Shown here: positions 1-5,814 of the stretch, one piece after another
Layout of the letters: every line of letters starts with the position of its first letter
Position numbering within the stretch: the first letter of the stretch is position 1
DNA from: Acidimicrobiales bacterium
GTDB taxonomy: Bacteria; Actinomycetota; Acidimicrobiia; Acidimicrobiales; RAAP-2
NCBI GenBank assembly: GCA_017882985.1
Contig: JADGOK010000042.1
Coordinates: 1 to 7,042, forward strand
Length of the DNA: 7,042 nt
Reading direction: 5' to 3'
Translations under genes and position numbers: made by a program
Notes under the pieces: model-generated
What the model saw: the letters and a program-made list of their open reading frames with translations, nothing else
Databases searched by the model: none
What the model was told of the DNA's origin: nothing

Positions 1-704
1 TTGATCTGGTCAAGAGTTACGGCACCGGGGAGGCCGAGTTCCACGCTCTGAAAGGCATCAATCTCGAGTTCGAGAAGGGCAAGTTCACCGCGGTGATGGG
101 TCCGTCGGGTTCGGGTAAGTCAACGTTGATGCACTGCCTAGCGGGGCTGGACGTGCCGACCTCGGGCCGGACATTCATCGGAGAGCAAGAGGTGGGGACA
201 CTGGGCGACGGCGATTTGACGCAACTTCGCCGAGACCACATCGGATTCATCTTCCAATCGTTCAACCTCGTTCCCACGCTGACGGCCGCAGAGAACATCA
301 CCCTTCCCGTCGACCTGGCCGGAGCCAAGGTCGATCAACAGTGGTTCGCGTTCCTCGTCGACGAGCTGGGCATAGCTGATCGGCTCTCCCACCATCCCAG
401 CCAGATGTCGGGCGGCCAGCAGCAGCGCACCGCGTGTGCCCGTGCATTGATCAGGCGCCCAGAGCTCATCTTCGCTGATGAACCGACTGGCAACTTAGAT
501 TCGAATTCCTCGGGCGAGATGCTCAGATTCCTGCGCCGTTCGGTGGACGAGTTGCACCAGTCAATCATCATGGTGACGCACGATGCTCGTGGCGCGGCCT
601 TCGCCGACCGGGTGGTGTTCCTCGCGGACGGTGAACTCGTTGGCGAACTCGCCCCGCCGACGGCCGACGGCGTGCTCGAGCGCATGAAGCAACTAGGAAA
701 TTGA
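1..704 (+). CDS. ABC transporter ATP-binding protein (MacB/LolD type), 5' partial
   Basis: This is the cytoplasmic ATPase that powers the permease encoded next to it. The reading frame (codons starting at position 3) is open to the left edge and begins in the A-loop region (DLVKSYGTGE), so the true start and the first few residues lie outside the window. The internal GTG at 93 is not the start, because homologous sequence continues upstream of it. All nucleotide-binding motifs are present: Walker A GPSGSGKST (99-125), Q-loop glutamine (255-257), signature MSGGQ (405-419), Walker B LIFADE (465-482) followed by PTGNLD, and the H-loop histidine (579-581). The signature starts with Met where Leu is usual and is followed by RTACARAL, a slightly unusual version of R-V-A-x-ARAL; neither change removes a catalytic residue. 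The TGA stop (702-704) is followed after one base by the permease ATG, which indicates an operon with coupled translation. The family exports lipoproteins, peptides or drugs, or drives envelope mechanotransmission; the substrate here cannot be read from the sequence. Confidence 0.97.
   Translation, partial: DLVKSYGTGEAEFHALKGINLEFEKGKFTAVMGPSGSGKSTLMHCLAGLDVPTSGRTFIGEQEVGTLGDGDLTQLRRDHIGFIFQSFNLVPTLTAAENITLPVDLAGAKVDQQWFAFLVDELGIADRLSHHPSQMSGGQQQRTACARALIRRPELIFADEPTGNLDSNSSGEMLRFLRRSVDELHQSIIMVTHDARGAAFADRVVFLADGELVGELAPPTADGVLERMKQLGN
695..698 (+). promoter_or_regulatory. Ribosome binding site of the permease gene
   Basis: AGGA lies seven bases before the ATG at 706, inside the last codons of the ATPase gene. 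It supports that ATG as the start. Together with the one-base gap between genes, it fits translational coupling of ATPase and permease. Confidence 0.6.
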
Positions 705-705
705 G

Positions 706-3249
706 ATGTGGCGGCTCACGATCAAGGGACTGCTCGCGCACAAGTTGCGCCTCGCCCTCACGGGCCTCGCCATCGTCCTCGGTGTCACGTTCGTGTCCGG
801 CACGCTGGTTCTCACTGACACGCTCCACAACACCTTTACCGGTCTCTTCAACACGGTCTATCAGCACGTCGACCTCGAGATCAGAAGTACGGCCGCGTTC
901 TCCAATCAGGGCGCCGGGCCCGCCACCCGCAAGCCGTTCTCCCAGTCGCTCATCTCCCAAGTTGCGGCGGTGCCGGGCGTGGCCGTCGCCAGCGGCGGGG
1001 TCGGCGGCTACGCCCAGTACGTCGCCAAGAACGGGAAGGCGATCACGACGGGAGGTGCGCCGACGATCGGCATGGCCTTCGAGCAGAACCGCCAACTCTC
1101 GTCACTGAAACTGGCTCAGGGAAGCGGTCCCCAGAGCGCTTCGCAGGTCGTCATGGACCAAGGAACGGCGAAGAAGTACGGATTCCACGTCGGCGACCGG
1201 GTCCAGATCCTGCTCCCCGGCGCACCGCAGACTTTCACGATTTCGGGCATCGTACGATTCGGCTCCGCGAACAATCTCGCGGGTGCGACGATCGCTGCAT
1301 TCAACCTCCCTACCGCCCAGAGACTCTTCGACAAGGTCGGACAGTTGGACACGATTGACATCATCGTCGCCTCCGGGACGAACAAATCAACGGTGGAGCG
1401 CTCGGTCGCCGCGATGCTGCCGCGCGGTGTGGAAGTTGTCACCGGACAAACGGTGGCCAATGAGGATACGAGTTCCATCAATCAGGCTCTGGGGTTCTTC
1501 TCGACGGCCCTCCTCGTCTTTGCCTTCATCGCGCTCTTCGTCGGTGCCTTTACGATATTCAACACGTTCTCGATCACCGTCGGTCAACGCACGAGGGAGC
1601 TCGCGCTCCTGCGAATTGTTGGAGCGAGCAGGCGCCAGATCTTCCGCTCGGTGCTGCTCGAGGCCCTGTTGCTCGGACTCGCCGCCTCGATTGTCGGCCT
1701 CGGCCTCGGCGTGTTGACCGCCGTAGGTCTTGACGCGCTGCTCAAGGCGTTTGGCATCTCCCTACCCGCGGGTTCGCTGGTCTTCGCGTCCAGGACCGTG
1801 CTCGCCGCTCTCGTCGTCGGCGTCGGCGTCACGGTTCTCTCGGCGATCAGTCCGGCCCGGCAGGCGGTACGGATTCCGCCGATCGCGGCGTTGGCGAGCT
1901 ATCAAAAGAGCTCCGTCGAATCAAGTCGTCGCCGCTTCGCGATTGGTGGGGCTGTCGGGACCGTCGGTGTCCTGGCTCTCGTCGTCGGCATCGCCAAGCC
2001 CGCGATCCAACTAGTTGGCCTCGGCGCGATGGCGATCTTCCTCGGCGTCGGGATGCTCGCTCCCTTGGTCGCCCGACCGATCTCGAGCGCCCTCGGAAGA
2101 CCGCTGGCGGCGATCTTCGGGATTTCCGGAAAGCTGGGACGGGAGAACTCAATGCGCAGCCCGCGGCGCACCGCCCAAACCGCCTCGGCGCTGATGGTCG
2201 GGCTGGCCCTCGTGTCCACGTTCTCAGTGTTTGGTGCCTCGATTTCACGTTCGGCCACGAGCAGTATCAGCGACGCGATCGTGGCGAACTACATCATCAC
2301 CAACCCCTCGGTCGGCGGGCCTCAAACGGGATTCAGCGCCACCGCCGCTACCGCCGCCGCTCAGGTCCCGGGCGTGACGACCGTCACCCGTGTTGACGGA
2401 GGAATGTTCGAGATTGGGCATTCGGTCCGCACTATCGTCGCCATCTCGCCCAAGGATCTTTCCACGACGGTGGTGCTGCGAATGGACTCCGGGGCTGGAA
2501 CTTCGGCGCTCTCTCACGGCGAGCTCCTGATCGATACCACCACCGCGAACAGCAAGGGTCTGAAGGTTGGCGCACGAATCCGCGCCACGTTCGCCGAAAC
2601 GGGATCGATGATCGTTCGGATCGGGGGCATCTTCAAGCCGAACGCGGTCCTCGGCTCGTACGTCGTTGGTGACGCCTTCTTCCGCTCCCACTTCGCCGTC
2701 AACACACTCCCGGTGGCGCTCCTCTTGAGCACGTCACGGGGCGCGAACGCCGAAACGACGGCGGCGATCAAAGCCGGTCTGCAGAGCTACCCGAACCTCA
2801 AGATCCAGACGCGTGCGCAGTTCATCAAGGCCCAACAAGCCCAGGTCAACCAACTCTTGGGTCTCGTGTACGCACTGCTGGCCTTGGCGATCCTGGTCGC
2901 CCTGATCGGAATCGTGAACACGCTCATGCTGTCGGTCTTCGAGCGCACCCGTGAGATTGGCCTGCTGCGAGCCGTCGGGATGCGGCGGCGACAGGTCAGG
3001 GCCATGATCCGATCAGAGGCGGTGATCCTCTCGGTCTTCGGCGCGGTAATTGGGGTGGTCGTGGGCACCGGGTTGGGTGTGGCACTCGCTTCCTCACTCA
3101 AGCAGCAGGGCATCACCGACGTCGCGGTTCCTTATACGAGCCTGGTCGTCTTCGTCGCGTTTGCCGCGCTCCTCGGATTCGCCGCCGCCGCCTGGCCGGC
3201 CCGCCGGGCCGCCCGACTCGAGATCCTTCAAGCCATAGCCGTCGAGTAG
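706..3249 (+). CDS. ABC transporter permease with two MacB/FtsX halves
   Basis: This 847-residue integral membrane protein is the permease partner of the upstream ATPase. It reads as a tandem duplication. The first half has an N-terminal membrane segment (about residues 15-37), a large extracytoplasmic MacB-like domain (about 40-255) and an FtsX domain with three membrane segments (about 262-287, 316-342, 363-383). A hydrophobic pair follows (about 413-429 and 436-456). The second half repeats the plan: a membrane segment at about 493-513, an external domain (about 515-710) and an FtsX domain (about 719-747, 771-795, 812-832). That makes about ten membrane segments. The same coupling motif follows the first helix of each FtsX domain: RTRELALLRIVGASRRQ and RTREIGLLRAVGMRRRQ. 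This contacts the ATPase in the family. The length and duplicated plan are usual for actinobacterial DUF214/FtsX-like permeases (COG0577). The start is fixed by the AGGA site and by the positively charged N-terminus MWRLTIKGLLAHKLR. No frameshift is visible. Substrate unknown; export or envelope signalling is more likely than import, as no binding protein is present. Confidence 0.96.
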   Translation: MWRLTIKGLLAHKLRLALTGLAIVLGVTFVSGTLVLTDTLHNTFTGLFNTVYQHVDLEIRSTAAFSNQGAGPATRKPFSQSLISQVAAVPGVAVASGGVGGYAQYVAKNGKAITTGGAPTIGMAFEQNRQLSSLKLAQGSGPQSASQVVMDQGTAKKYGFHVGDRVQILLPGAPQTFTISGIVRFGSANNLAGATIAAFNLPTAQRLFDKVGQLDTIDIIVASGTNKSTVERSVAAMLPRGVEVVTGQTVANEDTSSINQALGFFSTALLVFAFIALFVGAFTIFNTFSITVGQRTRELALLRIVGASRRQIFRSVLLEALLLGLAASIVGLGLGVLTAVGLDALLKAFGISLPAGSLVFASRTVLAALVVGVGVTVLSAISPARQAVRIPPIAALASYQKSSVESSRRRFAIGGAVGTVGVLALVVGIAKPAIQLVGLGAMAIFLGVGMLAPLVARPISSALGRPLAAIFGISGKLGRENSMRSPRRTAQTASALMVGLALVSTFSVFGASISRSATSSISDAIVANYIITNPSVGGPQTGFSATAATAAAQVPGVTTVTRVDGGMFEIGHSVRTIVAISPKDLSTTVVLRMDSGAGTSALSHGELLIDTTTANSKGLKVGARIRATFAETGSMIVRIGGIFKPNAVLGSYVVGDAFFRSHFAVNTLPVALLLSTSRGANAETTAAIKAGLQSYPNLKIQTRAQFIKAQQAQVNQLLGLVYALLALAILVALIGIVNTLMLSVFERTREIGLLRAVGMRRRQVRAMIRSEAVILSVFGAVIGVVVGTGLGVALASSLKQQGITDVAVPYTSLVVFVAFAALLGFAAAAWPARRAARLEILQAIAVE

Positions 3250-3287
3250 GGGCGCATCGAAACCCGTCCGCTCTCGACCCGCGCCAA

Positions 3288-3304
3288 GAGAAGCACGTCT
3301 TCTC
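3288..3304 (+). terminator. Putative terminator hairpin after the transporter operon
   Basis: GAGAAG, loop CACGT, CTTCTC form a perfect 6-bp stem with a 5-base loop, 38 bases after the permease stop. Flanking CC and GG could extend the stem past two unpaired A. No T-run follows, so a classical intrinsic terminator is not shown. Hairpins without a T-run have been described as possible terminators in actinobacteria, but this one could equally be an mRNA 3'-end stabiliser. Confidence 0.4.
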
Positions 3305-3417
3305 GGCGATCATCACTTCCAGTTCCATGAGAAAGCTGACGAAGGACGTCGTCTCATCGAACTTCTAATGATTGCCCCGGCTGAGCCGATGACAAATTCA
3401 ATTCGAGAGACGCGCGG

Positions 3418-3475
3418 ATGGTCTTGGAAGCCGAGTCAGTGATCGGAACGTCATTCGTTCTCGCGCAAAGACCAT
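3418..3475. repeat. Nested inverted repeat upstream of the ABC-F gene
   Basis: ATGGTCTT (3418-3425) is matched by its exact reverse complement AAGACCAT (3468-3475), with 42 bases between. Inside lies a second perfect stem, GAACG (3446-3450) and CGTTC (3456-3460), with loop TCATT. The two stems are co-linear and could form one branched RNA or cruciform structure. The function is unknown. It sits about 118 bases before the ABC-F start, so it is not an overlapping operator for the proposed -10 element. Confidence 0.45.
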
Positions 3476-3514
3476 TCGATCAGGTCGCGTTGCTGAGGCA
3501 GTGCGAGAAGTCCT

Positions 3515-3537
3515 CGACGCCACGCCGACGCCGACGC
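3515..3537. repeat. CGACGC hexamer microrepeat
   Basis: Three copies of CGACGC (3515-3520, 3526-3531, 3532-3537) lie in a GC-rich patch; the first is separated from the other two by CACGC. In one forward frame this patch would encode a run of six arginines, which is an effect of the repeat and not evidence for a protein. It is probably slippage-generated and has no assigned role. Confidence 0.5.
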
Positions 3538-3578
3538 CGCGACCAGTCACCGAGCGAGGCTCACCGCCAGCGTGTCGC

Positions 3579-3584
3579 TAACCT
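3579..3584 (+). promoter_or_regulatory. Candidate -10 element for a near-leaderless ABC-F transcript
   Basis: TAACCT fits the TANNNT pattern of actinobacterial -10 boxes and ends nine bases before the ATG at 3594. Transcription starting the usual six to nine bases downstream would begin at or within about three bases of the start codon. In agreement, there is no purine-rich ribosome binding site in the 20 bases before the ATG. No convincing -35 hexamer is seen at the matching distance (3556-3561 reads GAGGCT). Confidence 0.4.
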
Positions 3585-3593
3585 GTTTGTCGC

Positions 3594-5300
3594 ATGGCAA
3601 TCCTCTTAGACCTTCAAAAGGTCGCTCTCCAAGGCACCGATCGTGCCCTCCTGGAAGACTTCTTTCTGACAATCTCCTCGGGCGATCGCATCGGCGTCGT
3701 TGGCATCAATGGCGTAGGAAAGTCGACGCTGCTGAGGATCATCGCCGGTGATCTGAAGCCCGATTCGGGCGACATCCGTCGCGGTCGTGGTGTCCAAGTG
3801 GGAATGCTCGACCAAATCCCCCATCTTCCGGACGGATCAGTGCGCGAGGCACTCGGCACCGGATGGCAAGTAGACGCCGCGCTCGACCGGTTGGGAATGC
3901 TGAGTTCCGCCGAGACCGACACCGCCCACTTGTCGGGGGGTCAACTCAAGCGCGTCGCGCTCGCCCGCCTCTTCGCCGAGCCCAACGACGTCCTTATTCT
4001 CGATGAACCGACCAACCACTTGGACCTGGGCGCCATTCAATGGCTGGAGCAGCAGATCATCAATTTTCGCGGCGCGGTCGTTCTGGTGAGTCACGACCGA
4101 TTTCTGCTCGACCAGGTCACTACTCGGATGGTCGAGATCGACCGGGGCAAGACGTTCATCCACGCCGGCGGTTACTCGCGACTGTTGGAGGCGCAGGCCG
4201 AGCGCGAAGAGCAAGCGGCTTCAGCCGAGCAAACGCGACGCAACCTCGCGAGGACCGAACTGGCGTGGCTGCGTCGCGGGGTGAAGGCCCGTTCGACCAA
4301 ACCGCAAGCTCGCATTGACGCGGCCCAGCGCCTCATCGCGCAGCGTCCGCAGGCCGCCGCGCGAGAGGGGTCACTCGACCTGAGCATCGACACTCCTCGT
4401 CTCGGGACCATGGTGATAAGGACACACAACGTTGCGTTCTCCTACGACAATGGACGTCCGATTCTCAACGACGTCAATTTCGAGATCGGCCCCGGAGACC
4501 GCGTGGGCGTCGTCGGACCCAACGGCGCTGGAAAATCGACATTTCTGCACCTTCTGGCTCAAACAATCGAGCCCTCCAAGGGGACCGTGAAACGGGGCCC
4601 CACGGTCGTGACGTCGTACTTCGAACAGAGCGGAGGCGACTTCGATCTGGATTTGACAGTGCAAGAGTTGGTCGCCGGTCCCCAGGGCGTGCCCGGCTCC
4701 GTGGCCGACGTCGCGCTGATGAAACGCTTCTGGTTCACCGGAGCTCTGCCCTCGACAAGGGCTCGGGAACTGTCCGGCGGCGAGCGACGCCGACTGCAGT
4801 TGCTTTTGGCACTCGCGCAGCGTCCGAACGTCCTCTTTCTCGACGAACCGACGAACGACCTCGACCTAGAGACGATTCGCCTCATTGAAACGTTCCTCAG
4901 CCAATGGTCCGGGACTCTGATCGTGGTTTCACACGACCGAACGTTCCTCAGCCGCACGACTGATCGTCTGCTGGAGGTTCACGAAGACGGAACAATTGCT
5001 GACATCCCAGGCGGTATCGACGCATGGATCGCCAGAGCGACCGGCGCAATCACTGAATCGGCTACCGGCGAACCGGCCACGGCGCTCTCAACGGCGGCAC
5101 CGCTCGGAGTATCGCGAGGCCGTCGGCTCCGCGACGCTGAGAAGGAGATGTCACGGCTCAATCGACGACGGGACTCGATCACGGCGAAGTTGCTCGCTTC
5201 GCACGATCATGAAGAGCAATCTCGCCTCGGTACCGAACTCGACTCGGTGCAATCGTCGTTAAATGCTGCGGAGGACGACTGGTTGAAATTCGTCGAGTGA
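3594..5300 (+). CDS. uup: ABC-F family ATPase, Uup-like
   Basis: This soluble 568-residue protein has two fused ATPase domains and no membrane segments. That is the ABC-F plan, whose members act on the ribosome near the tRNA exit site. Domain 1: Walker A GINGVGKST (residues 37-45), signature LSGGQ (113-117), Walker B with catalytic Glu138 in DEPTNHLD, H-loop His167. A charged helical linker follows (about 199-270) with LRRGVKARSTKPQARIDAA, the linker style of Uup. Domain 2: Walker A GPNGAGKST (308-316), signature LSGGE (393-397), Glu418 in DEPTNDLD, H-loop His447. DEPTNDLD in the second domain is typical of Uup, where EttA has NHLD. After a loose Ala/Thr/Glu-rich spacer (about 483-505), a C-terminal helical hairpin (about 505-566) resembles the Uup C-terminal coiled coil. 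Both catalytic glutamates are intact. Length is somewhat below the E. coli protein. The start MAILLDLQKV fits family N-termini. It seems to be its own transcription unit. An antibiotic-resistance ABC-F is less likely given the Uup features, but cannot be excluded. Confidence 0.95.
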   Translation: MAILLDLQKVALQGTDRALLEDFFLTISSGDRIGVVGINGVGKSTLLRIIAGDLKPDSGDIRRGRGVQVGMLDQIPHLPDGSVREALGTGWQVDAALDRLGMLSSAETDTAHLSGGQLKRVALARLFAEPNDVLILDEPTNHLDLGAIQWLEQQIINFRGAVVLVSHDRFLLDQVTTRMVEIDRGKTFIHAGGYSRLLEAQAEREEQAASAEQTRRNLARTELAWLRRGVKARSTKPQARIDAAQRLIAQRPQAAAREGSLDLSIDTPRLGTMVIRTHNVAFSYDNGRPILNDVNFEIGPGDRVGVVGPNGAGKSTFLHLLAQTIEPSKGTVKRGPTVVTSYFEQSGGDFDLDLTVQELVAGPQGVPGSVADVALMKRFWFTGALPSTRARELSGGERRRLQLLLALAQRPNVLFLDEPTNDLDLETIRLIETFLSQWSGTLIVVSHDRTFLSRTTDRLLEVHEDGTIADIPGGIDAWIARATGAITESATGEPATALSTAAPLGVSRGRRLRDAEKEMSRLNRRRDSITAKLLASHDHEEQSRLGTELDSVQSSLNAAEDDWLKFVE

Positions 5301-5315
5301 CACCGAGCCGCGGTG
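5301..5315 (+). terminator. Putative terminator hairpin directly after the ABC-F stop
   Basis: CACCG, loop AGCCG, CGGTG form a perfect 5-bp GC-rich stem that begins with the first base after the TGA stop. No T-run follows, so intrinsic termination is uncertain. Position and GC content make it the best candidate for the 3' end of this transcript. Confidence 0.35.
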
Positions 5316-5407
5316 GTGCACTGTCGTCACCCCGCCCGCCGCATCGTCATCCCAACGGTGCGTGGTCGACGCCCACTGTCGTGTGGCGGGGAAGAAGTGA
5401 CTCGTGC

Positions 5408-5435
5408 CTGGGATCGAGACCCAAGCGGCCCACCA
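5408..5435 (+). other. tRNA 3'-end-like sequence (possible relic)
   Basis: The stretch reads as positions 49-76 of a tRNA in exact geometry: CTGGG (5408-5412), 7-base loop ATCGAGA, CCCAA (5420-5424), seven acceptor-strand bases GCGGCCC (5425-5431), discriminator A, and CCA (5433-5435). Four of five T-stem pairs form, including the G-C pair that closes the loop. The loop keeps TCGA but has A where T54 is nearly invariant. No D-arm or anticodon arm is found at normal spacing upstream. A near-complement of the acceptor strand, GAGCCGC (5305-5311), is much too far away for a tRNA of ordinary length. It is not a functional tRNA. It could be a decayed 3' fragment, such as an old integration-site remnant, or a coincidence. 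Confidence 0.25.
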
Positions 5436-5613
5436 ACAAAACAAAGGGCTTTGGATCGATCTAATGATCATGTCCCGAAAAGAATCTCACGGTCTATCCC
5501 ATGCTTCGCGCCAAAAGTAGATCGTTCCCCACTGACATGAAGCGATTCGGCCCGAACGATCAACCGCCATTCCCAATTGACTTGAATTCCATGCACCTCA
5601 GACCTCCTCGTGA

Positions 5614-5630
5614 GCCGCAACGGTCGCGGC
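5614..5630. other. GC-rich hairpin in the convergent gap
   Basis: GCCGC (5614-5618) and GCGGC (5626-5630) form a perfect 5-bp stem with a 7-base loop. No T-run lies on either side. It might act as a terminator for the kinase transcript, about 185 bases past its stop, but proximity is the only argument. Confidence 0.25.
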
Positions 5631-5814
5631 ACTAGGGAACTGAACAAGGATTCTGAAGCGATTATGTCGAATTCATAGGTGACCACTGTCCGATGAAACG
5701 CCCCCCCCCGGCTCTCGATCACTTCATAATCGACAGCAAGAATTGAACCATGCAAATCGTCCGTGGGTCGCGCCTCCGCTCGCAACGCTTCGGGGCCATC
5801 TCCGCAGGTCGCCG

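Larger units (their letters stand above)
3250..3593. other. Intergenic region between permease and ABC-F gene
   Basis: These 344 bases contain no gene I can support. From left to right there is a 6-bp-stem hairpin (3288-3304), a weaker hairpin GACGA/TCGTC (3338-3353), a nested inverted repeat (3418-3475), a GC-rich hexamer microrepeat (3515-3537) and a -10-like hexamer (3579-3584) just before the next start codon. A 13-codon ATG frame (3327-3368) and a 63-codon frame (3418-3609) are open but lack ribosome binding sites and family resemblance. The length and the hairpin suggest that the transporter operon ends here and a new transcript begins for the ABC-F gene. Confidence 0.7.
5301..5814. other. 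Convergent intergenic region
   Basis: These 514 bases separate the ABC-F gene from the convergent kinase gene, and I see no supportable protein gene in them. They hold a hairpin directly after the ABC-F stop, a 9-base direct repeat CACTGTCGT (5319-5327 and 5374-5382), a CCCCGCC/GGCGGGG inverted pair (5330-5336 and 5385-5391), a tRNA-3'-end-like stretch (5408-5435), a GCCGC/GCGGC hairpin (5614-5630) and a run of nine C (5701-5709). From about 5436 to 5760 the base composition is visibly richer in A and T than the flanking genes. A 134-codon reverse frame (5468-5872) is open but matches nothing I recognise and overlaps the kinase 3' end. The region is long for a convergent gap, so it may be a relic or insertion site. 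Confidence 0.6.

Noticed and set aside
1902..2258. Reverse frames opposite the permease (118 and 133 codons)
   Set aside because: They are shadows of the well-supported permease reading frame and are low-complexity, arginine- and proline-rich.
3327..3368. 13-codon forward frame after the permease
   Set aside because: It has no ribosome binding site and its length is within chance. It is mentioned only in the attenuation alternative.
3418..3609. 63-codon forward frame running into the ABC-F start
   Set aside because: Its arginine run comes from the CGACGC microrepeat, it overlaps the ABC-F start by 16 bases, and nothing resembles a known protein or a ribosome binding site.
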